Source: Dolichospermum sp. LEGE 00240 (GTDB taxonomy: Bacteria > Cyanobacteriota > Cyanobacteriia > Cyanobacteriales > Nostocaceae). From it: 64,000 bases of DNA. This document shows positions 27,046 through 37,012 of the stretch, in pieces. The stretch covers positions 1-64,000 of the forward strand of contig NZ_JADEVZ010000020.1 in assembly GCF_015207875.1 (NCBI RefSeq), read 5' to 3'. The position numbers and the translations under genes were made by a program. The notes below the pieces were generated by a model. It did not search any database. It was not told the DNA's origin and was given only the letters and a program-made list of their open reading frames with translations. How positions within the stretch are numbered: position 1 is the stretch's first letter; every line of letters begins with the position of its first letter.

Positions 27046-29253
27046 CTAAACTACTTCACAGGAATGAACTAAAGGTAATAATGGACCTATTTGTTCCTGT
27101 CCATTTATAGCTAAATCACTATGACATAAATACAATTTATCAGACACACGCGCCAGTAAGTCAGCAACAATTTTTTGTAATCTTTGTGCTTCCGCTAGTT
27201 GTTCATCTGCGGCTGTCCAAGGTTGTCCTAACCTATCTCGTAAAAATAAAGTAGCACCAAATAAAGTAGCTGCACCACCTTTCGCCCACAGTGGTGAACC
27301 AATATCTAACCAAAAATGCCAACGGTGATGTTTACGACTGGCACGGTACTGGAAGATAGTTGCTAAAGTTACGGCTTTTCTACTGCTACCGATAGGACGG
27401 ATAGGATAGGGATTTGCAGTAATTGTTCCTCGTCGCAACAGTTGAATAAATATGGCTATCGCCACGCTATCGCTATCAGTAATGTTAATACTAAGGGTTT
27501 CTGGTGTATGCAGTGAAAGTAATAGAGTATTGTTTTGTTTTAAGCGGGTATCTACTTCCCAATAATGTTGAGCGGTTTCTATTAATTCTCTTAATGCTGC
27601 TAAGTCTTGATATGAAGGGTTTTTATCCTGACACAGAAACTCTTGAATGGCTTTGTAGAGGAGGAAAATGGGGGTGAGAAGAAGTCGCTGGTGATATTCC
27701 TCTCTCTGTGTCTCAATCCATTGTAATATATCTTCATACGCCCGAGTGGCAATATAGCCAATTCTATCCCAGCGTTCAAAGGTTTTCACTGGTAATAAAT
27801 TGGGTGTGTCGGGGTGGGGAACGAAACAAGCATCAGCGATTAACCCAGCCCGCACCGGATCTATTTGAGAATGATGGAATTCTTTTTCCTGCCCATTTTG
27901 GGTTTGATATTGACTCAAAACCACCAACATTTCCGCCACTGCATCCCTATCTACTAACCGCCCCAAACCGGGGTAAACTAGAGCCATGAGGGTAAGTAAT
28001 GCTCTCACCACTGAAGAACTGATTAAGGGGCGTTGTTCGTTGAGAGATTCTACCTCGATATTTTGCTTAGTTAATATTTCTACTAGAGTATAACGAGCGA
28101 TCGCATCTAAACCCGGTGCAATAATTACTACTTCGTCCGCCCCTACTTCCCCGGACTGCACCCCAGCAATAATCATCTCGGCTGTTTGGCGTAATAATTG
28201 AGCGCGGGAATTAGTTTGAATAGGCTTGACACAACTGGGTAAACTCAACATCGTCATCGGCTGTGTTACCAATTCTACCATTTGCTTAGTCAGAGTATAG
28301 CCCAAACTATTTACAGGAGGTGAAGTTAAAGTTTCTACTTGACAACGTTTAGATATTTGGTATAAATACTCAGGATCTGCACCTAAACCCCAACGGACAG
28401 CCCCATGAGGATTATAGCTAAAAGCCCCCACAGCACCAGTATCTAACAAAAATGCAAATAAGTTAGCAGCGATCGCTGGATAATCATCCACATCATCTGC
28501 TATGATCCCTTGATAACGGTGTTGTAAATGCTGTTGATAGCTACAATCAGGTAATAATTTTTGGTGATACAATTCAGTAATTAGTGCATAAGTCAATAAA
28601 CCTTTTTCTAAGCACCAATTCCGCCAATTTAGTAGTAAAAAACCCAAAAAATCTGCTTCTAAATTAAGAGAATTATCCTTTAGACCACTTTGTAATATCT
28701 GGGGAATATCTTCGCAGGATACACCGCTATAAGCCGCCAATTGCCATAAATCTAGAATCCTTCTGACCAAACGATTCTCATTCATCCCTACACGCCGCAA
28801 AACTTCTGAATTTAATTGAGAACTCCAGAGTTTCGTCGCCAATTCTTGTTCTGTTTCGGGACGTAATCTAACCGGAAATTGTGCTTTGATTGACAACGAG
28901 TCAATTAGTAAAGGCCAAAACAAAATTACTTCATCTTGAAAAAACCCCAAAGCTGTTTTGACACGAATAGGATATCTTCCCAGGGTTAAAGTAGTAACTC
29001 TATCAGCTAATTCCCGGCGATTATCATCATTAGCAGCTAACAATAAAATACCTAGTTCTTTTTGGTGTAAATTTAAATTTGGATCTATAGGTTGAGGTTG
29101 AGAATTGTTAATATTTTCATTATAAAATGAACTAGAAACTTGATTGTTAACTTGCAACCAAGCATCAAAATAGCTGACCAAGCGAGTAGTTTTACCACTA
29201 CGACTAGTACCAAAAATCCAAAGAGAATCAGAAATCATGGTTTTTGCGTTCAC
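27046..29253 (-). CDS. UvrD-like P-loop protein (divergent helicase)
   Basis: The 735-residue product has a Walker A motif near the start (GTSRSGKTTR, 15-24) and an acidic Walker B-like segment IIADDVDDYP about residue 250. The IIAPGLDAIARYTLVEILTK and RPLISSSVVRALLTLMALVY segments match the 2A/2B part of UvrD/AddB-type superfamily 1 proteins. Classical helicase motifs beyond the P-loop are weak, so it may be a divergent or non-unwinding member. In cyanobacteria such proteins are annotated as recombinase or helicase-like. It is transcribed away from pxcA, 40 bp apart. Confidence 0.65.
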   Translation of the reverse strand: MNAKTMISDSLWIFGTSRSGKTTRLVSYFDAWLQVNNQVSSSFYNENINNSQPQPIDPNLNLHQKELGILLLAANDDNRRELADRVTTLTLGRYPIRVKTALGFFQDEVILFWPLLIDSLSIKAQFPVRLRPETEQELATKLWSSQLNSEVLRRVGMNENRLVRRILDLWQLAAYSGVSCEDIPQILQSGLKDNSLNLEADFLGFLLLNWRNWCLEKGLLTYALITELYHQKLLPDCSYQQHLQHRYQGIIADDVDDYPAIAANLFAFLLDTGAVGAFSYNPHGAVRWGLGADPEYLYQISKRCQVETLTSPPVNSLGYTLTKQMVELVTQPMTMLSLPSCVKPIQTNSRAQLLRQTAEMIIAGVQSGEVGADEVVIIAPGLDAIARYTLVEILTKQNIEVESLNEQRPLISSSVVRALLTLMALVYPGLGRLVDRDAVAEMLVVLSQYQTQNGQEKEFHHSQIDPVRAGLIADACFVPHPDTPNLLPVKTFERWDRIGYIATRAYEDILQWIETQREEYHQRLLLTPIFLLYKAIQEFLCQDKNPSYQDLAALRELIETAQHYWEVDTRLKQNNTLLLSLHTPETLSINITDSDSVAIAIFIQLLRRGTITANPYPIRPIGSSRKAVTLATIFQYRASRKHHRWHFWLDIGSPLWAKGGAATLFGATLFLRDRLGQPWTAADEQLAEAQRLQKIVADLLARVSDKLYLCHSDLAINGQEQIGPLLPLVHSCEVV

Positions 29254-29293
29254 TTAAGTTTAAGAATTTAGTAGATAATGCCAAATAATCATC

Positions 29294-30610
29294 TTGATGA
29301 AAAATACCGTGTTTAGCCAAAAAATATACCCTTTTTTACTAGCTGCTTATAAATGGTATCTAATGACACCAGAACGTTCTTTAAATACAGCCTATCAAGC
29401 GGCTATAAAAATTAAGGAAATAGAAGATCAACACTTTAATGGTAACAAAATAGACTCTGAATTTACCATACACAGCGCCAGTGTCATGGATTATTTTCAA
29501 GGAGATTTGCAAAAGTTATTAAAAACTGTGCAAATGCGGCTGACAGAATTTAAAGCCAGTCGGTGGTTTGCGAATGAATCTAAACAAAAAGCCGCCCTAA
29601 AACTGGGTATAGAATATTCTAGGCCCGCATTAATTTTAGAGAAACTAGAATTCATTGATCAAGTCACCTCCAAATATACTGATAATGATATAGATACAAA
29701 TTATAACACCTCCAATCCTCCACCTGTCGCACCATCCAGAGATTTAGTTAATTCCCAACAATTTATCCCTAAAACATCAAATCAAGCTAACAAAAGCCTA
29801 CCGAAAGGAAAAACTAATACAACAGGTATTTTACCACGCTCAATTTTAAGCACAATCACTCGCCTACAGGTAGAATTAGATCCAGAATCTGAGCAAAATG
29901 TAGTTCAAAATTTTCGTAAAGCCCAACAAAGAAGTATTATTTCAATTCGGTTTATACTTTTACTGATTATCGTTCCTCTTCTAACTCATCAATTATCCAA
30001 AGCTTTGATTGTGAGTCCATTAGTAGAACATTTCCGCCATGATAAAACAGGAGAAGTTTTCCTAAATGGAGAAATGGAAGAAGCAGGATTATTAGCCTTA
30101 CAAAGATTTGAAGAAAGAACCAAATTTGAAGCCTTAATTAGTAATGCACCTCCTCTTACTACCGAAGAATTAGAACTCAAAATAAAGAAGAAAGCAGAGG
30201 AAGTCAAAGAGGAATTTCGTAAAGAAAGTGATAATGCTATTAAAAATGTATTTGCTGATATTTTCGCAGTAATTACTTTCACCATCTTATTACTTGTTAG
30301 TAAGCGTTCTATCGCAGTCCTCAAGGAATTTTTTGATAACGTAGTTTATGGTTTAAGTGATAGTGCTAAAGCATTTATTATCATTTTATTTACTGATGTT
30401 TTTGTCGGTTTCCACTCTCCTCACGGTTGGGAAGTTCTCTTAGAAGGAATATCACGACATTGGGGATTACCAGCCAATCGGGATTTTATTTTCTTATTTA
30501 TTGCCACATTTCCCGTAATTTTAGATACGATCTTTAAATATTGGATTTTCCGCTACTTAAATCGGATTTCACCTTCTGCTGTTGCCACCTACCATAACAT
30601 GAATGAATAG
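29294..30610 (+). CDS. pxcA: Proton extrusion protein PxcA (CemA/CotA family)
   Basis: PxcA is a membrane protein needed for light-induced proton extrusion in cyanobacteria and is the homologue of plastid CemA. The 438-residue product has a long N-terminal soluble part (about 1-210) with YKWYLMTPERSLNTAYQAA, a first hydrophobic segment (about 216-240) in RSIISIRFILLLIIVPLLTH, a charged helical section, and three more hydrophobic segments, with the CemA-type SDSAKAFIIILFTDVFVGFH and FIATFPVILDTIFKYWIFRY at the end. Length fits the cyanobacterial form rather than the short plastid one. Confidence 0.93.
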   Translation: MMKNTVFSQKIYPFLLAAYKWYLMTPERSLNTAYQAAIKIKEIEDQHFNGNKIDSEFTIHSASVMDYFQGDLQKLLKTVQMRLTEFKASRWFANESKQKAALKLGIEYSRPALILEKLEFIDQVTSKYTDNDIDTNYNTSNPPPVAPSRDLVNSQQFIPKTSNQANKSLPKGKTNTTGILPRSILSTITRLQVELDPESEQNVVQNFRKAQQRSIISIRFILLLIIVPLLTHQLSKALIVSPLVEHFRHDKTGEVFLNGEMEEAGLLALQRFEERTKFEALISNAPPLTTEELELKIKKKAEEVKEEFRKESDNAIKNVFADIFAVITFTILLLVSKRSIAVLKEFFDNVVYGLSDSAKAFIIILFTDVFVGFHSPHGWEVLLEGISRHWGLPANRDFIFLFIATFPVILDTIFKYWIFRYLNRISPSAVATYHNMNE

Positions 30611-31009
30611 CCAGTATGAACAGTTTATGATTGGTCAATATCTAGAACAGCGGATACAAGCTAAGATGTGATGGCTGAAATACAGGGGATAGGGTTAATT
30701 AACGGGTGTAACTTACAGGATTATCCCGTCAGCGTAAAGCGCAGAGTCATGTCTTTGATTTAAAGAATCTCAGCGGCTTCAGCCCTGAGAGTGTCAAAGG
30801 TGGGAATGCCCATAAGCAACAAATATGACTTTTCACAACATTTTTTAAACTTCTTCCCACAATTATGATTTTTTGTGTAATCATTGGAAGGTGGGAATTA
30901 ATTCGGCAGTAATGTTTGTGGTTAGTATTGACAGGCTTTCCCTTTTGGTATTTACAGACTTTTCTCCGAAATCTAAATCTCTACACTCCTATGATTTTGG
31001 AAATATTCT
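30611..31009. other. Intergenic region, with a possible IS-end-like repeat and RRM gene leader
   Basis: The part 30717-30800 resembles the right end of an IS200/IS605-type element (GAATCTCAGCGGCTTCAGCC then CTGAGAGTGTCAA), and its first half recurs in reverse near 38885-38930. The segment after 30840 is probably the long 5' leader of the RRM gene, of a kind that in cyanobacteria can control cold-induced expression; I infer this only from position. Confidence 0.4.
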
Positions 31010-31333
31010 ATGTCAATTTACGTGGGTAACCTCTCTTATGAAGTTACACAAGATGCGCTGAGTCAAGTTTTTGCGGAATATGGCGATGTAAAACGTGTTC
31101 AGCTTCCCACTGACCGTGAGACAGGTCGCTTGCGCGGCTTCGGTTTTGTGGAAATGGGTAGTGAAGATCAAGAAAAGGCTGCTATTGATGCCCTTGATGG
31201 TGCTGAATGGATGGGTCGTGATTTGAAAGTTAACAAAGCAAAACCCAAAGAAGACAGAGGTTCTTCAGGTGGTGGACGTGGTGGCTACGGCGGTGGCGGT
31301 GGCAACCGTGGCGGTGGCGGCAGTCGCTATTAA
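31010..31333 (+). CDS. RNA-binding protein with RRM and Gly-rich tail
   Basis: The 107-residue product is a typical cyanobacterial RNA-binding protein. The RRM (1-80) shows RNP2 IYVGNLSY and RNP1 RGFGFVEM, and the tail (about 83-107) is Gly/Arg-rich (GGGRGGYGGGGGNRGGGGSR). Members of this family are often cold-induced and bind RNA; some target mRNAs to thylakoid membranes. Length and both RNP motifs are intact. A strong terminator follows. Confidence 0.95.
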   Translation: MSIYVGNLSYEVTQDALSQVFAEYGDVKRVQLPTDRETGRLRGFGFVEMGSEDQEKAAIDALDGAEWMGRDLKVNKAKPKEDRGSSGGGRGGYGGGGGNRGGGGSRY

Positions 31334-31371
31334 GCCAAATATAACTAAAGTTTTTTAGTTATTAAATGCTG

Positions 31372-31410
31372 AAAAATTACCTATTCCGTCAGCGGGGTGG
31401 GTAATTTTTT
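31372..31410 (+). terminator. Terminator of the RRM gene
   Basis: A 10-bp stem AAAAATTACC / GGTAATTTTT with an 18-base loop is followed by a T run. Confidence 0.8.
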
Positions 31411-31494
31411 CATCTTCAAATCCAACACCCAAATAATCAAACTCCACGTTTTGTCACCCCATAACCGAAAGCGAAAACAAAACTTTTTGATGTT

Positions 31495-31550
31495 ACCTGA
31501 GTTCGACATAAGATAATTTTTGGAAAACTGCCCCAAATATGAGTCTCAAT
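31495..31550. repeat. Truncated MITE-like element, family C
   Basis: It starts ACCTGAGTTCGACATAAGAT and matches the reverse complement of the right half of the element at 36395-36507 through CCCCAAATATGA, then diverges. The other terminal repeat is missing. Confidence 0.75.
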
Positions 31551-31684
31551 GTTATTCAAAAATTAATTAAATTATACTTCACAAGGTCATAATTTGAGCT
31601 TTTACTTAAAGGGGAGATGTGGATGTAAAAACCCAAGTTATTACCTTCTCAAGTATAGCGATAGGTGGAGAAAACTTAAAATTT

Positions 31685-34294
31685 ATGATGTCCTTGGCGT
31701 TGCTAACCCAGTATTTTCGGAACTTTTGGCAACCTCGGAGGGGATTAGCCATAGCAGAAGCTTCTGTAATTGGGATAGTAGCCGCTTTATCTGCGGTATT
31801 ACTCAAACAAGGTTCAGGGTGGTTGGGAACATGGCGAGTGCATACAACTCACATTTTTCCTGTGTGGATAGCCTTACCAATTATTGGTCTAAGTTTGGGG
31901 TTTCTTTCTGGTTGGTTAGTGCAGAGATTAGCACCAGAAGCCGCTGGTAGTGGGATTCCCCAAGTCAAAGCCGCTCTAGCAAATGTGCCGATTCAACTAT
32001 CATGGAGAGTGGCCTTTGTCAAGTTAATTTCAGCAATTATCGCCTTGGGTTCAGGCTTAACCTTGGGCAGACAGGGGCCTACAGTCCAGGTAGGTGCGGG
32101 GTTAGCGGCGGGTATGAGTCGCTTAGTTCCCACCTCTCCAGATCATCGCCGACAGATGATTGCAGCCGGCGCGGGGGCTGGTTTAGCAGCAGCTTTTAAT
32201 GCACCTCTAGCCGGGGTTTTATTTATTATTGAGGAACTATTACAAGATTTATCCGGTTTAACATTAGGAACGGCAATAATTGCCTCTTTTATTGGTGGGG
32301 TAATTTCCCGGTGGTTAGGTGGTGGGAGTTTCCAACTAGACTTAAAACTGATTAATCACTCTAGCAGTTTCTCCCTATTAGAAATTCCAACTTTATTAAT
32401 TTTAGGAATTTTAGCGGGTTTATTAGCAGCTTTATTTAATCGGGGATTAATTTTCAGTATTCAAGCTTATCGCCGTTTACATATTAGTTTACCTTTGCGG
32501 GTGGCAATAGCGGGTTTGGCTTCTGGTTTAATTATGTCTTTGCTACCAGAGTATTTTCGGGATAATACAGGTTTGCGGGAGTTTCTAATCGCCAGTGAAC
32601 CAAATATTCCTTTAGCGGGAATTGCCTTTATTGCCCAATTTATTTTAACATTAATTGCCTTTGGTTCGGGCGCACCTGGGGGATTATTTGCACCGAGTTT
32701 AATTTTAGGTTCTTGTTTAGGACATATTATTGGCGTATGTGAATTGCAAGTATTTGGATTTGGTTCACCGACTACCTACGCATTAGCCGGAATGGGGGGA
32801 TTTTTTAGTGCGGTTTCTAAAGTTCCCATTACTGCAATTGTGATTGTTTTTGAAATGACGACAGATTTCAATTTAGTCTTACCTTTGATGGTGGTATCGG
32901 TGACATCTTATCTGGTAGCGGAGAAAGTTGTTCCAGGTTCACTCTATGACAAACTTTTAAAATTAAATGGAATTGTTATTCAAAAAAATAGTCCAACCCA
33001 AGGGATATTAACTGAGTTAACTGCTAATGATGTGATGCAGTGCTTGGTGGAAACTTTAGAAGCAGAAATGACGGGAGATGAAGTGATTAAAGCTTTTTCT
33101 CGTTCCCATCATCGCGGTTTTCCGGTAGTAGAAAATAATAAATTAGTGGGTTTAGTTTCCCAAACTGATTTACAGAAGATTCCTAATCATCTTTTGCCCC
33201 ATGAAACTCTTTTAAAAGAAATTATGACACCTAAGCCGGTGACGGTGACACCAGCAGATAGATTAAGTCATGTTCTCTATTTATTAGATAGATATCAAAT
33301 TAGTCGTTTACCTGTGGTTGATGGGAAAAAATTAATTGGGATTATTACTCGCGCTGATATTATTCGTGCTGAAGCAGATCATTTGAATGGCGAAAATGGG
33401 GTGACAGGTCCCCAAGCAGAACCTTCTTATTTAGTTTACCAAACGCGATCGCCTAGTATTGGCAGAGGGAGATTATTAGTTACTATTGCTAACCCGGAAA
33501 CCGCCCCGGCATTATTAGAAATGGCTGCCGCTATTGCCCGCGATCGCCATTATGAAATAGAATGTTTACAAATTATCCTTGTATCTCGTCATATTTCCCC
33601 CGCAGAAACCCCAGTCAACACCGCAAAAAGTCGTCGCTTACTCCGACAAGCTGAAAGTTTAGCCAAAAAGCTGCACATTCCCATTCATACCCAAATTCGG
33701 GTCGCCCATGATGTTGCCCAAGCAATTTTAGAAACCACTAAGGAACGATACATAGATCTAATTTTCATGGGTTGGAAGGGAAATACATCTACCCCTGGTA
33801 GAATTTTTGGCAATGTTGTAGATACGGTAATTCGTCAGGCAAATTGTGATGTTGTTTTAGTAAAATTAGGCGATAATTTTCGTTCCTACCAACAATTTAA
33901 ACGATGGTTAGTCCCTATGGCTGGGGGACCAAATGCACCCATAGCTATCAAATTATTACCAGCTTTAGTCACTTTGGAAAATGAGATAGAAATTCGCTTA
34001 ACCCAAGTAGTTAAACCTGGGGAAACAGCACCAGATATGACAGTTTTAGAAGCATCTACCCGGCAATTAATGCGTTACCGCAATTTACAAGGTAATGTTA
34101 TTGCTGCATCCTTACAAGCTGAATCTGTCACCGCTGGAGTAATTAAGTTGGTGAAAACTAAAGGTTTCGACGTTGTAGTTTTGGGTGCTTCCCGTGAGGG
34201 ATTATTACAACAAGCTATTCAAGGAAATATTCCCGAAGCGATCGCCTCTGGTGTTGATATTACGGTAATTTTAGTCAGCAGCGCAATGTCTTGA
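31685..34294 (+). CDS. ClC-family chloride transporter/channel with CBS and UspA domains
   Basis: This large fusion has a ClC membrane core, then a CBS pair (GDEVIKAFSRSHHRGFPVVE and MTPKPVTVTPADRL), and two universal-stress-like domains at the C-terminus. The ClC core shows GSGIPQVKAAL, the LTLGRQGPTVQVGAG segment, FIIEELLQD, and GSGAPGGLFAPSLILG. In most ClC proteins the second motif is GREGP, whose Glu is the outer gate; here it is Gln (GRQGP, Gln130 in my numbering), while the inner proton-pathway Glu in FIIEE is kept. A GTG 22 codons upstream at 31619 has its GGGGAG only 2 bases away; I chose the ATG pair at 31685/31688, which matches the usual start of homologues. The product is 869 residues. 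Confidence 0.9.
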   Translation: MMSLALLTQYFRNFWQPRRGLAIAEASVIGIVAALSAVLLKQGSGWLGTWRVHTTHIFPVWIALPIIGLSLGFLSGWLVQRLAPEAAGSGIPQVKAALANVPIQLSWRVAFVKLISAIIALGSGLTLGRQGPTVQVGAGLAAGMSRLVPTSPDHRRQMIAAGAGAGLAAAFNAPLAGVLFIIEELLQDLSGLTLGTAIIASFIGGVISRWLGGGSFQLDLKLINHSSSFSLLEIPTLLILGILAGLLAALFNRGLIFSIQAYRRLHISLPLRVAIAGLASGLIMSLLPEYFRDNTGLREFLIASEPNIPLAGIAFIAQFILTLIAFGSGAPGGLFAPSLILGSCLGHIIGVCELQVFGFGSPTTYALAGMGGFFSAVSKVPITAIVIVFEMTTDFNLVLPLMVVSVTSYLVAEKVVPGSLYDKLLKLNGIVIQKNSPTQGILTELTANDVMQCLVETLEAEMTGDEVIKAFSRSHHRGFPVVENNKLVGLVSQTDLQKIPNHLLPHETLLKEIMTPKPVTVTPADRLSHVLYLLDRYQISRLPVVDGKKLIGIITRADIIRAEADHLNGENGVTGPQAEPSYLVYQTRSPSIGRGRLLVTIANPETAPALLEMAAAIARDRHYEIECLQIILVSRHISPAETPVNTAKSRRLLRQAESLAKKLHIPIHTQIRVAHDVAQAILETTKERYIDLIFMGWKGNTSTPGRIFGNVVDTVIRQANCDVVLVKLGDNFRSYQQFKRWLVPMAGGPNAPIAIKLLPALVTLENEIEIRLTQVVKPGETAPDMTVLEASTRQLMRYRNLQGNVIAASLQAESVTAGVIKLVKTKGFDVVVLGASREGLLQQAIQGNIPEAIASGVDITVILVSSAMS

Positions 34295-34296
34295 CA

Positions 34297-34406
34297 GGGA
34301 ACAGGGAATAGGGAACAGGGGACAGGGAACAGGTAATTGGTAAAAACTATTCTTCCTCCTGAACTCCTGAACTCCTGACTCGGTGACTCGGTGACTCGGT
34401 GACTCC
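34297..34406. repeat. Short tandem repeats (ACAGGGA and GACTCGGT types)
   Basis: Tandem AGGGAAC/ACAGGG units lie at 34297-34333, and four copies of the octamer GACTCGGT (last one partial) at 34377-34406, between the ClC gene and the next gene. Confidence 0.8.
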
Positions 34407-35657
34407 TTATCGAGAAGCAAGCTGTGGATCTACCCAAATGCTACCTTTTTCACCAAAAGTTACTGCTTGATCCCCTTCTGCTGAAATATCTACAGTTCTA
34501 CCATCATTAGTCACTTGCAACAGAGGCCAATTTTCCTCCCCTAATTCACCAGCACGGAATAACACATCATTAGGTTGCTTTTTACTCCAACCTAACAAAA
34601 TGGCTATTTTTTCGTGATCATCTTCGGATTGCACAGGACTAACCACATTAAGATTATTCTGTTGACTATTCCAAATTACAGCCTGATCTGTGGCATCTGC
34701 TGTATTGAAAATAGCCACAAATTTCCGGGCTAAAAAGCGATCGCCTTTTTCAGACCAACTTACAGGCACTAATACACCCATATTTCCATCACTATCCGCT
34801 TCTGCTGACAAACTAGCCTGTCTCTTTAACAGCGGATCAATCACCACACTAGTTGATGTCATCACCCGTAACCGCTTAGTTTGTCTATCTTCCACAAACA
34901 ACACACTATTAACTCGGCTGTTGTGCATTTCCGGTTTTACTTCCATCTGCACCCGACTATAAATCGCATACTTGCCATCAGGAGAAACCACAGGAATACT
35001 CCGATAGTAGCGGAGACCAGAACCACCTTTCCCTCCAATCGCTTCTTGAGTAGCCAAAATCCATTGCCAAGGGATGGGGTGGGGACTGCCTATAGGATCA
35101 GTTTGTGCTGTCTCTGACTCATTTTGCTGTTCACTAACAGGAATTTCTCCGACTTTAGGTGTAACTGTTGATGTTGCTAATTCCTTGGATTTAATGTTCT
35201 CACTGACTGGGGAATTTAAATCAGCCTTTTCTTTTGTATCTTGTAATTTTTGAATTAAATTAACTTGATTAACCAGTCTTGGTCTTGGAAATTGTGCCAC
35301 ATTAACTGATGGCACAGTTTCACTAACAACATTATTCCCCACTTGAGAATTTTCTCGTTCTACCCCTGAAATCATTCGATCTTTTGGTAATGAATGTATT
35401 CCTTCACCAACAGATATTTTTCCTGTTTGAGAGTTAACTTGAGCAAATTGGAAATTTAACTTTTTAGTAGCAGAACTTTCTCTCAATTTTAGATTAGATT
35501 TGCTACTTCCAGAACTCACAATTACTGTTTCTAATTGTTTCGCTAAGGTAGTATTAATAAATATGCCCGCGAAAGGTGAAATTATAATAACAATGGCAAT
35601 GTACTTGAGAAATGGTTGAACACGGAACCATCCAGACACCAAAAGGGGTTTAAGCAT
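34407..35657 (-). CDS. Exported hypothetical protein, possible beta-propeller-like
   Basis: The 416-residue product has a hydrophobic anchor or signal segment (about 17-38), a long low-complexity Ser/Val/Lys/Glu-rich linker (about 45-190), and a C-terminal part with strand-rich repeats such as YRSIPVVSPDGKYAIYSRVQ and VPVSWSEKGDRFLARKFVAI, which recall WD40- or TolB-type blades. It ends QAVTFGEKGSIWVDPQLASR. No enzyme motif is visible. It is probably a periplasmic protein, family unknown to me. The ORF is convergent with the ClC gene. Confidence 0.65.
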   Translation of the reverse strand: MLKPLLVSGWFRVQPFLKYIAIVIIISPFAGIFINTTLAKQLETVIVSSGSSKSNLKLRESSATKKLNFQFAQVNSQTGKISVGEGIHSLPKDRMISGVERENSQVGNNVVSETVPSVNVAQFPRPRLVNQVNLIQKLQDTKEKADLNSPVSENIKSKELATSTVTPKVGEIPVSEQQNESETAQTDPIGSPHPIPWQWILATQEAIGGKGGSGLRYYRSIPVVSPDGKYAIYSRVQMEVKPEMHNSRVNSVLFVEDRQTKRLRVMTSTSVVIDPLLKRQASLSAEADSDGNMGVLVPVSWSEKGDRFLARKFVAIFNTADATDQAVIWNSQQNNLNVVSPVQSEDDHEKIAILLGWSKKQPNDVLFRAGELGEENWPLLQVTNDGRTVDISAEGDQAVTFGEKGSIWVDPQLASR

Positions 35658-36138
35658 GATGAGACTCTCTAGGGGCAGTTGCTAAGTGCGGGCAGTATTT
35701 ATACAGGAACGGGAAAAAGCTATGATTATATGTATATCAACAAACCAAAAGCTTTTACGAGATAATTTATTCAAATGTTGCATCGCTTTACAAAAGTTTT
35801 AGTGTCACTATTTACCCCCTCATAATCTTTACATAATATACAATCATGACGGGATGAAAGTTAACAGTAAATTACATCTGTTAATAAATACCATCATTAT
35901 TGTCAGTTCAAGCAACATCCATATTTAACACCAGTAGAATACAGGTATGTTGATCAGGAGTGTAAATTCAAGCGTTCAGCCGTTAGCAGTTCAGCAAGAA
36001 TTGAATTAATCAAGATTCTGAATGTTAATTTACTGATGTCAGTCTCCCCCATTCAAAACCCCTAAAATCCGGTTTTGACTGAATACTTACCTAGCCAAAA
36101 TCTAGAGATGCTATTAAAAACTGTCTTAGAGGTTGTTT
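35658..36138. other. Intergenic region, nothing recognised
   Basis: AT-rich DNA upstream of the exported protein gene. No coding frame or structured repeat is convincing. Confidence 0.5.
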
Positions 36139-36284
36139 TAAGTAGTGAGACAGAATCAATACATAATGCCATTCCGTAAGCGTTGCGTTAGCCACATGGA
36201 ACAAAGCGAAATCAAGCAATTCCAAGGGTTGTGATTGCTTCCCTTCGCTGGCAATGACTGTAAATATTTTTGTCCAATTACTTA
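36139..36284. mobile_element. MITE-like element related to family A
   Basis: This 146-bp element has termini TAAGTAGTGAGACAGAAT and the reverse complement of TAAGTAATTGGACAAAAATA, similar to the family A termini (TAAGTA-TxxGACAxAAT). Its interior differs and holds an AATGCCATTCCGTAAGCGTT then GCGTTAGCCACATGGAA segment. Confidence 0.65.
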
Positions 36285-36394
36285 AAAGTCTAAATTCATA
36301 CTAACTGAGGCGAATAAATTCGTCAAAAAGTTTTCAAACATCCTTTGAAATCAAGTAATTTCCCAATAATATACTTTGTTTCTGGCTGGATATA

Positions 36395-36507
36395 ACCTGA
36401 GTTCGGTGTTAGGAGTTCAGAGTTATGATTTTTTCAACGAGATCATAAGGGTTTGAGAATCATATTTGGGGCAGTTTTCCAAAAATTATCTTATGTCGAA
36501 CTCAGGT
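36395..36507. mobile_element. MITE-like element, family C, copy 2
   Basis: This 113-bp element begins ACCTGAGTTCGGTGTT and ends TTATGTCGAACTCAGGT, giving a terminal inverted repeat of about 11 bp. The interior matches the 22431-22531 and 31495-31550 elements. Confidence 0.8.
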
Positions 36508-37012
36508 AATATGATAGCGCAGGACTTACCCAATCACAACCTATATATTGGCAAATCCAGGTTAACTGATGCACGATCAATAGTAAACAAAACATTAAAT
36601 TCATACACCCGAACAACAAACTGTAATTTACACTCGTAACCGCTGCGATTAAGCAAACACAGTTTACTTTGAACTTGGGCAATTATCGAATAATTTTGAT
36701 TTAGTAGATAAATGAACAACTCTAAAACACAGTCGGGCGCGCAAAATCCGTCAACAGTAGATGCAAATAATGATATGATTCCGAACCGAAAGCATCGCCG
36801 AACTAAGTACCTGGACTATTGATAGTTTATCGAGGCTGTTTTTACTCAACTAATAATAAACACTATACCATCAAACCATGAAAATTTATTTCCCATAATC
36901 AAAAATGATCAACATAATTTTATTAACATTCAGATGTGGCAGTTGTCAGTGATGGGGAAGACACTTACCATTGATCAGTGACTCATGACTTGTAATTAAT
37001 AATTAATAACTA
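36508..37012. other. Intergenic region upstream of fmt, no gene supported
   Basis: Short frames exist on both strands (for example a 36-codon frame at 36712-36822, plus strand, with no ribosome binding site). None has recognisable similarity. Confidence 0.4.

Noticed and set aside
36491-36719. Two overlapping minus-strand frames of 61-63 codons
   Set aside because: They partly overlap a MITE end, lack ribosome binding sites and show no similarity I recognise.
36712-36822. 36-codon plus-strand frame (MNNSKTQSGAQNPSTVD...)
   Set aside because: No ribosome binding site and no recognisable feature; could be chance.
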